This document shows, piece after piece, positions 46,532-56,160 of a DNA stretch of 64,000 nucleotides (its first letter is position 1; every line of letters starts with the position of its first letter). The notes below the pieces were generated by a model, which did no database searches, was not told where the DNA came from, and worked only from the letters and a program-made list of their open reading frames with translations. The DNA is from Candidatus Dormiibacterota bacterium. Its GTDB lineage: Bacteria; Chloroflexota; Dormibacteria; Aeolococcales; Aeolococcaceae. The position numbers were made by a program, and so were the translations under genes. The stretch is taken from assembly GCA_003142035.1 (NCBI GenBank), contig PLOF01000074.1, positions 14,917 to 78,916 on the forward strand, written 5' to 3'.

Positions 46532-48421
46532 TCACCTCGTCGGGGCGAGGCCGGAGTGGCCGGCGGCGGGGAGCCCACGGGCGCCGAGCAGCCGGTGGCG
46601 CGCCCGCTCGATGTTGACGGCCGCGCCGATCAGGGCCAGGTGGGTGAAGGCCTGCGGGTAGTTGCCGAGCAGCTCCCCGGTCGCGCCGTCCGCCTCCTCG
46701 GCCATCAGCCCGAGTGGCGATCCGAAGGCGAGCAGCCGCTCGAAGCGACGCTGGGCCTGCTCCACCTCGCCGATGTGGGCGAGGGCGTCGGCCAGCCAGA
46801 AGGAGCACATCAGGAATCCCCCCTCCGCGCCGTGCTCGATGCCGTCGTCGGTCTCCTCGGGGCGGTAGCGGCTGACCAGCGCTCCCTGACCAAGGTGGCG
46901 GGCGACCGCCCGCACCGTGCTCACGATGCGCGGGTCGCGATCCTCGAGGAAGCGCACCTGGCCGGCCCGGAGCAAGGCGGCGTCGACGGTCCTTCCCCCC
47001 AGTGTCTGGGTGAAGCTGCGCAGCCGCCGGCTGTACCCCTCCGCGGTCACCCGCCGGTGGATCGCCCGGCGCGCCTCCTCCCAGCGCTCGCGATCGCAGC
47101 TCAGTCCAAAGCGCTCGGCGAGCCGCAGGCCCCGGTCGACGGCGACCCAGCACATCACCTTGCTGTAGGTGTAGTGGAGCACCCGGCCTCGACTCTCCCA
47201 GATGGAGGCGTCGGGCAGCTGCCAGCACTCGATGGCCATGTCGACCACGGCGTGCAGCTCCTTCCAGAGCGTCTGGCTGATCTCGCCGCCAAAGCGGGCG
47301 TAGAGGTAGGCGCTGTCCAGCAGCTCGCCGTAGACGTCGAGCTGGAGCTGGTCGACGGCACCGTTGCCGATCCGGACCGGCGCCGACCTCCGGTACCCGG
47401 ACCAATGGCCGAGCACCTCCTCGGCGACCCGGGTGCCGCCGTCGACCCGGTAGAGGTTCTGGAACCTGCCGCCCTCGCCGATACCGGTGGTGCGCAGCCA
47501 GCCGAAGAAGCCATCGGCCTCCTCGTGGAGGCCGAGCTGAAAGAGGCCGAAGAGGGTGAGGGAGGCGTCCCGCAGCCAGGTGAAGCGGTAGTCCCAGTTT
47601 CGCCGGCCCCCGATCGCCTCGGGAAGTGAGGCGGTGGGCGCGGCCACGATGGCGCCGGTCGGCGCGTAGATCATCAGCTTGAGGGCGAGCGCCGAGCGCC
47701 AGACCGCCTCGGGATAGGCTCCGGCGTAGCGGACCTTCCCGATCCAGTGCCACCAGTAAGCCTGGGTCTCGCGCAGCAGACCGAGCGCCCGCTCCACCGT
47801 CCAGGCGCTCTCCGAGGTGGTGCAGTCCCCGCTGTCATGCTGGCAGCGGAGGGAGAGGGCGACCGCATCGCCCGCATGGAGCGTGAAGCCGCTGGTGGCA
47901 CCGCGGATCTCGGCCGTCGACACGACACAGAAATGGAGGCCACCCACGTCACCGTGGAAACGCCTGCTCTCGGCCTGGAACTCGGCAGGGGAGCGACCGT
48001 AGTCGGGCCGGGGAGCGATCCGGTGCTCCATGCTCACGCTGCCGGTCAGGCAGTCCACGATGCGGACGATCCGCGGGCGGCGGTGAGGACGCGCGTGGTG
48101 CCCGATGGTCTCCTGGTCAACCGGCATGAAGTCGACCACCTGGACCGTGCCGGTGGGCGTGGAGAAGATGGTCCGGAGGATGTTGGTGCGGTCGTCGTAG
48201 CGCTGCTCGGCCCGGTGCGCGCCCCGCGGCCGGAGCTGCCAGTGCCCACCATCGCGCGCGTCGAGGATGCGGCCGAAGAGCGACGGCGAGTCGAAGCGGG
48301 GCAGGCAGCACCAATCGATGCTGCCGTCGACACCGACCAGCGCGGCGCTGCGGCAGTCGCCGATCAGCCCGTAGGCCCCGATGGGGAGGTAACCGCCGGT
48401 CCTGCCCACCCCCTGGATCAT
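46532..48421 (-). CDS. Glycoside hydrolase family 15 protein (glucoamylase/trehalase-like)
   Basis: YLPIGAYGLIGDCRSAALVGVDGSIDWCCLPRFDSPSLFG, RNWDYRFTWLRDASLTL, QLQLDVYGELLDSAYLY. Confidence 0.92.
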   Translation of the reverse strand: MIQGVGRTGGYLPIGAYGLIGDCRSAALVGVDGSIDWCCLPRFDSPSLFGRILDARDGGHWQLRPRGAHRAEQRYDDRTNILRTIFSTPTGTVQVVDFMPVDQETIGHHARPHRRPRIVRIVDCLTGSVSMEHRIAPRPDYGRSPAEFQAESRRFHGDVGGLHFCVVSTAEIRGATSGFTLHAGDAVALSLRCQHDSGDCTTSESAWTVERALGLLRETQAYWWHWIGKVRYAGAYPEAVWRSALALKLMIYAPTGAIVAAPTASLPEAIGGRRNWDYRFTWLRDASLTLFGLFQLGLHEEADGFFGWLRTTGIGEGGRFQNLYRVDGGTRVAEEVLGHWSGYRRSAPVRIGNGAVDQLQLDVYGELLDSAYLYARFGGEISQTLWKELHAVVDMAIECWQLPDASIWESRGRVLHYTYSKVMCWVAVDRGLRLAERFGLSCDRERWEEARRAIHRRVTAEGYSRRLRSFTQTLGGRTVDAALLRAGQVRFLEDRDPRIVSTVRAVARHLGQGALVSRYRPEETDDGIEHGAEGGFLMCSFWLADALAHIGEVEQAQRRFERLLAFGSPLGLMAEEADGATGELLGNYPQAFTHLALIGAAVNIERARHRLLGARGLPAAGHSGLAPTR

Positions 48422-48864
48422 GGTGCGGCAGGCTCCGGTCCGTACCGTGCAGCAGGGGCCCCCACGCCGCCCGCGGCGGGGGGAGGCGCGACGAAGCAGG
48501 ATCGGGCACCGGTGTGGCAGGCCGGGCCGGCGGGCTCGACCAGCAGCAGCACGGCGTCGCCATCGCAGTCCAGCCGGACCTGGATGATGCGCATGCTGTT
48601 GCCGCTCGTCTCGCCCTTTTGCCAGAGACGCTCCCGGCTCCGGCTCCAGAAGGTGGCCCGCCGGGTGACCAACGTGGCCTCGTAGGCCTCGCGGTTCATG
48701 TGGGCGACCATCAGCACCTCGGCGGTGTCCACGTCCTGGACGACGGCGGTGACCAGCCCGCGGCTGAAGTCGGGGCTGCGCCCCTCCGGTGCGGCGACCA
48801 GGGGCAGCACCGAGGCAACCGGCTCTCCGGGGGGCGAGAGGGCGTCGCGGTCTGCATCGTTCAC
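48418..48864 (-). CDS. hisI: Phosphoribosyl-AMP cyclohydrolase
   Basis: [66 protein letters not shown]. Confidence 0.93.
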   Translation of the reverse strand: MNDADRDALSPPGEPVASVLPLVAAPEGRSPDFSRGLVTAVVQDVDTAEVLMVAHMNREAYEATLVTRRATFWSRSRERLWQKGETSGNSMRIIQVRLDCDGDAVLLLVEPAGPACHTGARSCFVAPPPAAGGVGAPAARYGPEPAAP

Positions 48865-49619
48865 AACCGCACCTCGATCCCGTGCTCGCGCAGGTAGGCC
48901 TTGGTCTGGGGGATGGGGTGGATGCCGTCGTGGAAGATGGAGGCCGCCAGGGCGGCATCCGCGCCCCCCTCGTCGAGCACCGCACGCAGGTGCTCGGGCT
49001 CCCCCGCCCCCCCGCTCGCGATCACCGGGATGGTGAGCCGGTCGGAGACCGTCCGGGTGAGCAGGAGGTCGTAACCGTCCTGGGTGCCGTCCCGATCCAT
49101 GCTCGTCAGCAGGATCTCGCCGGCGCCCCTTTCGGCGGCCTCCTGCGCCCAGGCGAGCGCGTCCAGCCCGGTGTCGCGGCGACCGCCGTGGGAGAAGACA
49201 TGCCAGCCATCGCCCTCGCGGCGGGCATCCACCGCGACCACGATGCATTGCACCCCGAAGCGCTCGGCTGCCTCACCGATGAGCTCGGGACGGGCCAGCG
49301 CCGCCGTGTTGAGCGACACTTTGTCCGCACCGCTGCGCAGCATCCGGTCGATGTCATCGAGCCCGCGCAGCCCACCTCCCACGGTGAGCGGGATGAAGAC
49401 GGAGTCGGCGGTGCGGCGCACCGCGTCGAGGAGAATCTCCCGAGCGTCGCTGCTCGCGGTGATATCGAGGAACACCAGCTCATCGGCGGATTCGGCGTCG
49501 TACCGCGCCGCCAGCTCGGCGGGGTCGCCGGCGTCGCGGAGGTTGACGAAGTTGACCCCCTTGACCACGCGACCGTGATCGACGTCGAGGCAGGGGATGA
49601 TCCGCTTGGCCAGGGTCAT
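48861..49619 (-). CDS. hisF: Imidazole glycerol phosphate synthase subunit HisF
   Basis: [45 protein letters not shown]. Confidence 0.96.
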   Translation of the reverse strand: MTLAKRIIPCLDVDHGRVVKGVNFVNLRDAGDPAELAARYDAESADELVFLDITASSDAREILLDAVRRTADSVFIPLTVGGGLRGLDDIDRMLRSGADKVSLNTAALARPELIGEAAERFGVQCIVVAVDARREGDGWHVFSHGGRRDTGLDALAWAQEAAERGAGEILLTSMDRDGTQDGYDLLLTRTVSDRLTIPVIASGGAGEPEHLRAVLDEGGADAALAASIFHDGIHPIPQTKAYLREHGIEVRL

Positions 49620-50341
49620 CGTGGGAACCGCATCATGGCGGCGCGCAGGTCGAAGCTGCCCTCGTACATGGCGCGCCCCACGATGGCGCCGGCAGCTCCG
49701 GCCTCGGCGCAGCGGGCGATGTCGTCGACCGTGCTGATCCCTCCGCTCGCGATCACCGGTCCCGGAAACACCCGCACCGCCTCCTCGAGCCCGGCGAGGT
49801 CGGGGCCGCTCAACATCCCGTCGAGAGCCACGTCGGTCCGGACCAGGCCGCCGAGCGGCCAGACCGCCCAGCGTTCCAGGTGGGTGGCGGCGCTTCCCGC
49901 GCCCTCGGTCCAGCCCTCGGCCTGGGCGACGTCGCCGCGCACATCAAGGGCGACCAGGCAGCGCCCCGGCAGGGCGGCGCAGATCGCCTCGGCGGCCTCG
50001 GGCTCGCGCACCGCCACGCTCCCCAGCACGACGAAGGTCGCCCCGGCGGCCAGCCATCGCTCCGCCGCCGCCAGGGTGCGGACGCCCCCTCCCACCTCGA
50101 TCTCGACACCACCCTGCCGGGCCACCTCCAGCACGCCGCGGACCGCGGCGGCGGAGTCCGCGTCCGCGGTCCCCCGGGCGGCGTCGAGGTCCACGAGGTG
50201 GATGCGGTGGGCGCCACTCTCGATCAGCCGCCGGGCGACCCCGGCGGGATCCTTCTCGTAGACCTGCTCTCGGTTGTAGTCGCCCTGGATGAGACGGACG
50301 CAGCGGCCCCCTCGGATGTCGATGGCAGGGATGACGATCAC
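49616..50341 (-). CDS. hisA: Phosphoribosylformimino-5-aminoimidazole carboxamide ribotide isomerase
   Basis: [42 protein letters not shown]. Confidence 0.95.
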   Translation of the reverse strand: MIVIPAIDIRGGRCVRLIQGDYNREQVYEKDPAGVARRLIESGAHRIHLVDLDAARGTADADSAAAVRGVLEVARQGGVEIEVGGGVRTLAAAERWLAAGATFVVLGSVAVREPEAAEAICAALPGRCLVALDVRGDVAQAEGWTEGAGSAATHLERWAVWPLGGLVRTDVALDGMLSGPDLAGLEEAVRVFPGPVIASGGISTVDDIARCAEAGAAGAIVGRAMYEGSFDLRAAMMRFPR

Positions 50342-50985
50342 GGCAGCGACGGCTCAGCCGGCCTCCGCTCACCCATCGAGGCGGCCACCAGGTTGGCGTA
50401 GATGCGCAGCCCGGCCGGGCCGCTCTTCTCGGGGTGGAACTGGGTGCCCGTCACCACTCCCCGCTCGCAGATGGCGACGATCTCGCCGCCGTAGTCCACG
50501 GTGGCGACCACGTCCGCGGGGTCGGCATCAGCCGCGTAGGAGTGGACGAAATAGCACCGGGTGCCCTCCTCGACCCCCTCGGTGAGCACGGCGGGCCGGC
50601 GCAACCGGAGAGAGTTCCAGCCCATGTGCGGCACCTTGAGCGGAGGTGTCGCCGCAATGCGGCGCACCCGCCCGGCGAGGAGGCCGAGCCCGGTGCCGCC
50701 CTCCCCCTCCTCGCTCGAATCGAAGAGCAACTGGAAGCCGAGGCAGACCCCGAGGACGGGGCGGCCGCGACCGGCCGCCTCCCTCACGGCGTCACCCAGC
50801 CCGGAGCCCAGCAGCAGGGCCGCCGCCGGAGCGAAGGCGCCGACACCGGGCAGCACCACCCCGTCGCTGCCGGCGACGACCCGCGGATCCGGGGTGATCA
50901 CCGCCTCTGCACCGGCACGCGCCAGCGCCCGCTCGACACTGCGCAGGTTGCCGACCCCGTAGTCGACGATCGCGATCCGTGGCAT
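50338..50985 (-). CDS. hisH: Imidazole glycerol phosphate synthase subunit HisH
   Basis: IVDYGVGNLRSVERAL, VLPGVGAF, VLGVCLGFQLLFDSSEEG, FVHSYAA, GTQFHPEKSG. Confidence 0.95.
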   Translation of the reverse strand: MPRIAIVDYGVGNLRSVERALARAGAEAVITPDPRVVAGSDGVVLPGVGAFAPAAALLLGSGLGDAVREAAGRGRPVLGVCLGFQLLFDSSEEGEGGTGLGLLAGRVRRIAATPPLKVPHMGWNSLRLRRPAVLTEGVEEGTRCYFVHSYAADADPADVVATVDYGGEIVAICERGVVTGTQFHPEKSGPAGLRIYANLVAASMGERRPAEPSLP

Positions 50986-51078
50986 CAGGGAGCCGCCTCG
51001 GTGAAGCACCGCGAGCACCGGCTCCGCGGCATCAGGGGACCCGCACCATGGGGGACGCGTCACGCCCGTCTCGGAGCA

Positions 51079-51687
51079 TCAGAGCACTCCCTTGGTGGAG
51101 GGCACCCCACGCCCGACCACCGTCAGCGCATCGCGGGTGGCCAGCCCCAGGGCCTTGAAGGCGGCCTCGGCGACATGGTGGAGGTTGACCCCCCGGATCA
51201 GGTCGACATGGAGGCTGATCCCCGCAGATTGGGCCAGCCCCTGCACGAACTCGTGGAGGACGGTCACATCGAAGTCGTTGATGCGTCCTTTGAGGGCGCT
51301 CATCTCCCACTCCAGGTGGGGGCGGTTGGAGAAGTCCAGGACGCAGCGGACCAGCGACTCGTCGAGGGGCGCGTAGGCGTGGCCGAAGCGCCGGATGCCG
51401 GCGCGGTCGCCGAGGGCCCGGCTGATCGCCGCGCCCAGGGCCAGCCCGCAATCCTCCACCAGGTGGTGGGCATCGACGTCGATATCGCCGGAGCCGTGGA
51501 GCCGGACATCCATGCCGCTGTATTTGACGAAGGATTCGAGCATGTGGCGGAAGAAGGGCAGGGGAACGTCGATGTCGGCCACCCCGCCGCCGTCGATCTC
51601 GACGTCGACCTGGATGCGCGTCTCCTTGGTGACCCGCGCCTCGGTCGCGGTCCGCCGCGACGCCGGGCCTGGGCTGCTCTCACTCAT
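51079..51687 (-). CDS. hisB: Imidazoleglycerol-phosphate dehydratase
   Basis: FFRHMLESFVKYSGMD, DVDAHHLVEDCGLALG, HHVAEAAFKALGLA. Confidence 0.94.
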   Translation of the reverse strand: MSESSPGPASRRTATEARVTKETRIQVDVEIDGGGVADIDVPLPFFRHMLESFVKYSGMDVRLHGSGDIDVDAHHLVEDCGLALGAAISRALGDRAGIRRFGHAYAPLDESLVRCVLDFSNRPHLEWEMSALKGRINDFDVTVLHEFVQGLAQSAGISLHVDLIRGVNLHHVAEAAFKALGLATRDALTVVGRGVPSTKGVL

Positions 51688-53018
51688 CGGGCACCATCCT
51701 CCATCCTGAGCCGGATCGCCCGCTCATGGCCGCGCAAGCCCTCGGCGGCAGCGAGAGCGCAGGCGACGGGCGACAGGTCGTCGAACTCCTTGGCCGAGAG
51801 ATCGACCACCGACTGCCAGCGCTGGAAGTCCATGACCGAGAGCGGCCCGCGGTGGCGGGCCGCACCACCGGTCGGCAGAGTGTGGTTGGGCCCGGCAACG
51901 TAATCGCCCATCGACACCGGCGAGCGCCGGCCGACGAAGACCGCGGACGACGTGTGCGGCTCGTCGCGGAGCGCCTCGGCGGCCTTGCCCTGAAGCGAGA
52001 GGTGCTCGGCGGCAAACTCATCGGCGAGACGGCGGGCCGCGTCGAGCGACTCGGTGACGACCACCGCGCCGTGGCGGCCGGCGGCCTGCGCGATGATCCC
52101 GCTTCGCGCCGCGGCCGACGCCTCCTCGGAGAAGGCTTCCGCCACCTGGCCGGCCAGTCCCGGGGAGTCGGTGATGCACACCGCCCAGGCCAGGGGGTCG
52201 TGCTCGAGCTGGGAGACCAGGTCGGCGGCGACCAGGCGCGGGTCGGCGCCGTCCGAGGCGATGACCACGATCTCGCTGGGGCCGGCCACGCCGTCGATGC
52301 CGACCTCGCCGAAGACGGCGCGTTTGGCCAGGGTCACGAAGAGGTTGCCCGGCCCGGTGATCTTGTCCACCCGGACGATGGTCTGGGTCCCGTAGCCGAG
52401 GGCTCCGATGGCCTGCGCACCTCCGATCGCGTGGACCTCGGACACCCCCAGGTGGTGGGCGCTGGCGAGGACAAGCGGGTGGACCGACCCGTCGGGGCCG
52501 GGAGGCGACACCAGGGCGATCTCCCCGACGCCGGCGATCTGGGCCGGGATCACGTTCATCAGCACGGTGCTCGGGTAGGCGGCCCGACCGCCGGGGACGT
52601 AGCAGCCAACCCGCCGCAGGGGCAGGGGACGGAGGTGCGCGGTCGCCGTGCCCCTGATGGTGGTGTCGCGCTGGGGCTCGTGGATCGCTCGGATGCGAGC
52701 CGCTGCGGCGCTGATCGCATCGCGCACCTCGGGGGCGGTCTGCTCCCAGGCGCGGGCCATGGCCTTCGGCGGGACGCGGGTCTCGGCGACGTCCACGTGG
52801 TCCAGCCGCTCGGTCCAGCGCCGGACCGCGGGGTCGCCCTCGCGGGCGACGTCGCCGAGGATGGTGTGGACGACGTGCTCGGCGGCGACGGGCAGCTCAA
52901 ACCACGCTGCCAGCGGCCCCGCGGTCTCGCCGTCCAGGAGGACGGTCGCACCGCGCCTCTCGGCGCGGACCTGCGCCCGCCACTCCTCGGGGGTCAGGGA
53001 TCGGAGCCGGACGATCAC
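51684..53018 (-). CDS. hisD: Histidinol dehydrogenase
   Basis: GCYVPGGRAAYPSTVLMNVIPAQIAGV, KITGPGNLFVTLAKRAVFGEVGIDGVAGPSEIVVIA; GTG start. Confidence 0.94.
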   Translation of the reverse strand: MIVRLRSLTPEEWRAQVRAERRGATVLLDGETAGPLAAWFELPVAAEHVVHTILGDVAREGDPAVRRWTERLDHVDVAETRVPPKAMARAWEQTAPEVRDAISAAAARIRAIHEPQRDTTIRGTATAHLRPLPLRRVGCYVPGGRAAYPSTVLMNVIPAQIAGVGEIALVSPPGPDGSVHPLVLASAHHLGVSEVHAIGGAQAIGALGYGTQTIVRVDKITGPGNLFVTLAKRAVFGEVGIDGVAGPSEIVVIASDGADPRLVAADLVSQLEHDPLAWAVCITDSPGLAGQVAEAFSEEASAAARSGIIAQAAGRHGAVVVTESLDAARRLADEFAAEHLSLQGKAAEALRDEPHTSSAVFVGRRSPVSMGDYVAGPNHTLPTGGAARHRGPLSVMDFQRWQSVVDLSAKEFDDLSPVACALAAAEGLRGHERAIRLRMEDGAR

Positions 53019-53674
53019 GGCGCGGCAGCGGGTGCGGCCGCCGCCGTGACGGTGCGGCGGAGGGCGGCGGCGAGTTGGTTGACCGCCTCGCTCCTGGTCT
53101 TGAGCGAGGCCTGGTTGGAGATCAGCCGGGCCGTCGCGCGTCCCGCTTCGGCGACCTCGACGAGATGATTGGCGATGAGCGTCCGCCCCGTCGCGGTGAT
53201 GTCGACGACGCAGTCGGCGAGGCCCATCGCCGGAGCCAGCTCGACCGACCCGTGGAGCTTGATCAGCTCGACCGCCAGCCCCAGCGAGTCGAAGAAGCGG
53301 CGGGCGGCAATCGGGTACTTGGTGGCGGCCCGGAGCGACTGAGGGAAGCGCCCCTCGGCGAGCGGCGAGCCCTGGGGCGCGGCCAGCACCAGCCGGCAGG
53401 CTCCGAAGCGGAGGTCCACCAGCTCGTAGCAGTCGCGCGGCGATTCCCAGAGGACGTCCTTGCCCACGATGCCGGCATCGCACGCACCCATCTCCACGTA
53501 GACGGGGACGTCGGTGGGCCGCACCTTGACCACGGTGGCGGTCGGGGTGACGATCTTCAGCTGCCGGTCAAATCGGCTGGCGTCGATATCCGCGACCCCG
53601 GCGTCCGAGAGCAGCCGGCAGGCATCCTCGAAGAGAGCGCCGCCGGGCAAGGCGAGCCGCAGGCCGCCGCTCAC
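53015..53674 (-). CDS. hisG: ATP phosphoribosyltransferase, short catalytic form
   Basis: LRLALPGGALFEDACRLL, DAGIVGKDVLWE, IKLHGSVELAPAMGLADCVVDITATGRTL. Confidence 0.93.
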   Translation of the reverse strand: MSGGLRLALPGGALFEDACRLLSDAGVADIDASRFDRQLKIVTPTATVVKVRPTDVPVYVEMGACDAGIVGKDVLWESPRDCYELVDLRFGACRLVLAAPQGSPLAEGRFPQSLRAATKYPIAARRFFDSLGLAVELIKLHGSVELAPAMGLADCVVDITATGRTLIANHLVEVAEAGRATARLISNQASLKTRSEAVNQLAAALRRTVTAAAAPAAAP

Positions 53675-54927
53675 AGGGTGCCCCGGGCGTGCGCGGCGAG
53701 GAGCGCCTCGACCCCGCGCCCCTCTTCGCCCCGGTACCGCCAGACAACGGCGCCGTCGTCGTCCAGACGGGCCATGCCTTCGATCACCGGCTCCTCGCGG
53801 TGGCGGGCGGTCGGCTCGAGCTCGAGCGCGACGGCGACCCCCGCCTGACGGAGGCGGGCGGCCAGGGCCGGCGCCTCGCCGGCCCGCCCTGCCGAGTAGC
53901 CGAGACGAAGCGCCTCGACCTTGCCGTCCTGGCCAGAGCCACGCAACAGGGCGTCGCAGCAGCGGTCGACGTGGAGGACGAAGCCGGTCGCCGGAGCATC
54001 CGTGCCGAAAGCGGCGAGCAGCCGGTCGTAGCGCCCGCCCGCGCCGAGCGGAAAGCCCAGATCCGCGCTGAACAGCTCGAAGGTCGGGCCGGTGTAGTAA
54101 TCCCAGTCACGGACGGCACCGAGGTCGAGGTGGACGCTGGCGGTGATCCCGTGGCGATCGAGGACATCCCAGAGCTCCGCCAGGTCGGCGAGGACCCGCC
54201 GCGGCCGGGGGGCGCTGATCCGGGCGCCGGCAGTGTCGAGGATCTCGCGACCACCGCGCAGGGTGGGGAAGGCGAGCAGCAGCTCCCGCTCGGCATCCCC
54301 CGCGTCCGTGCCGCGCAGGGCATCCTCGACCGCCACCAGGTCGCGGCCACGAAGCGCGTCGGCGACCCGACCCCGGGATTCAGCGTCAAGGTTGGCGGAG
54401 TCGAGCAGGGAAGGGACGAAGTCGGCGTGCCCGACATCGATCTGGACTCCGGTGACCCCGGCCCGCTCGAGCGCGGCCGCGGCCACCGCGATGCACTCCG
54501 CGTCAGCCGAGAGCCCCGGGTGCCCGATCAGCTCGCAGCCCGCCTGCATCGCCTCTCGGCGCCGGCCGCCGAGCGGGGGGCGGTTGAAGAGCACCGGTCC
54601 CGCGTAGCAGAGGCGGAGAGGCGGGCGCACCCCCTGAAGCTGCGTGGACACCACCCGGGCGACGCTCACGGTGCGCTCCCCGACCAGGGCGAGCAAACTG
54701 CCGTCGGCGTCCATGAAACGGAAGAGCTGGGTCTGGAGACCGCCTCCGACGCCGGCCGCCACGGTCTCGAGCGGCTCCACGAGAGGGGTGGAGAGGTACT
54801 CATAGCCCCAGGCGGCAAAGGTGTCGACGAAGGCTTCGGTCACGACGCGCCGGCGCTGTGCCGCCGCTCCGATCCAATCGGCGAAACCGCCCGCGCGGCC
54901 TCGCGCCGGACTCTGGAGGGCGCTCAT
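53671..54927 (-). CDS. hisZ: ATP phosphoribosyltransferase regulatory subunit (HisS-like)
   Basis: EAFVDTFAAWGYEYLSTPLVEPLETV, LCYAGPVLFNRPPLGGRRREAMQAGCELIG, YYTGPTFELFS, GGRYDRLL. Confidence 0.88.
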   Translation of the reverse strand: MSALQSPARGRAGGFADWIGAAAQRRRVVTEAFVDTFAAWGYEYLSTPLVEPLETVAAGVGGGLQTQLFRFMDADGSLLALVGERTVSVARVVSTQLQGVRPPLRLCYAGPVLFNRPPLGGRRREAMQAGCELIGHPGLSADAECIAVAAAALERAGVTGVQIDVGHADFVPSLLDSANLDAESRGRVADALRGRDLVAVEDALRGTDAGDAERELLLAFPTLRGGREILDTAGARISAPRPRRVLADLAELWDVLDRHGITASVHLDLGAVRDWDYYTGPTFELFSADLGFPLGAGGRYDRLLAAFGTDAPATGFVLHVDRCCDALLRGSGQDGKVEALRLGYSAGRAGEAPALAARLRQAGVAVALELEPTARHREEPVIEGMARLDDDGAVVWRYRGEEGRGVEALLAAHARGTL

Positions 54928-55077
54928 ATGGGCGAAGTCTACCCAGGCTCCGCCCCGAATCGAGGCGAAACGGCGTTGACGGCTGTTTTGGGTGGGATGA
55001 CCTGACGTGACGAGGGTTGAGGGCCACCGCCCGCTGGGGACGGCGGCCCTCGATACTCCTCGCCTATGCGGTGAGGG

Positions 55078-55614
55078 TTACTGCGCCGGAGGCGGCGGAG
55101 GAGTCTGGTTGAAGCCGGAGAACGTGGTGCTGAGCGGCGCGGTCGCCGGCTGGGCGTCGCTCTTGCTGAGCCAGCCGCCGACGGCAACCGCCGCAGCCGT
55201 GATCACCCCGACGAAGAAGCCGATGGAGATCCCCGCCGAGTATCCAGGCCCGGAGTAGCTCGCACTCCCAGCGTAGGTCAGGTAGAGGACGACCATCAGC
55301 AGGATGAAGACGCCGCCCACGGCGTAGATCAGGTAGTCGGCGGCCGGGAGGGCGGGCAACACCTGCGGGGCGAAGGTCCGGAGAGCGAACAGCACGATGA
55401 GGACGAGTAGGACGATGAATCCCAACAAGCCCGACCAGTTGCCGAAGCCGCTGCTGCCACCGCTCGTGCTGACGCCGTAGCCCGCGAGACCCGAGTAATT
55501 GAAGCTGAAGGCCCACCACCACGGGATGAACCAGTTGATCAGAGCGAGGATGAGGCCACCACCCAGGATCAACTGGCCGTTCGAATAGGTCTTTCCACCT
55601 ATCTGTGCTGGCAT
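55078..55614 (-). CDS. Hypothetical multi-pass membrane protein with Pro-rich C terminus
   Basis: Several hydrophobic segments, C-terminal FNQTPPPPPAQ, AAAGGAG ribosome-binding site. Confidence 0.6.
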   Translation of the reverse strand: MPAQIGGKTYSNGQLILGGGLILALINWFIPWWWAFSFNYSGLAGYGVSTSGGSSGFGNWSGLLGFIVLLVLIVLFALRTFAPQVLPALPAADYLIYAVGGVFILLMVVLYLTYAGSASYSGPGYSAGISIGFFVGVITAAAVAVGGWLSKSDAQPATAPLSTTFSGFNQTPPPPPAQ

Positions 55615-55863
55615 TTCAGGTACTTGAACTCCTTTGCGCGTATTGGGTTGGGCGACGGACGAAGGCTACCGCCTTGTGGTAGCCACTCACAACTAGGAAT
55701 CAGGATTCACATACGCGGATGTCGCAACCCCTGGTCGGCCGGTGCGCCGGCCCCCCGGATGGGGCGCTCCCCGACTGGCCATCCCCCTCGCGGAGCGGTC
55801 CACGCCCTCGCGGAGCCGGCGGTGCTCCCCTCCGCAACTCCTCGCCCCCTCCCCGTGCCCATC

Positions 55864-56058
55864 TCAGTCCGACTCCACGACCGGCAAGGCGAGCAGGGTG
55901 TCGAGCTTGGCCTGAGCCAGTTCCAGCAGGTTGGGCACCGCCTCGACCGGCAGATCCAGCCGGGCGGCGATCGCCGCGTGGTCAACGCCCTGGTCGCGCA
56001 GGCGGAGCGCCACCGCATAGGCCGGAGTCAACTCCGAAAGGGCCAGCTCCCGGTTCAT
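55864..56058 (-). CDS. Small (64 aa) putative helix-turn-helix protein
   Basis: AYAVALRLRDQGVDHAAIAARLDLPVEAVPNLLELAQAKLD resembles sigma region-4/HTH; TAGCGT 8 nt before ATG. Confidence 0.55.
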   Translation of the reverse strand: MNRELALSELTPAYAVALRLRDQGVDHAAIAARLDLPVEAVPNLLELAQAKLDTLLALPVVESD

Positions 56059-56160
56059 CGAAGGGCACGCTAGGCAGATCCGGGAGCCACGTCATGAGTA
56101 CCGCGGTACCCAGCCCGGGTCCGCGGACACCCCGAGGTACTCAGAAGGAGTTGTCAGTAC

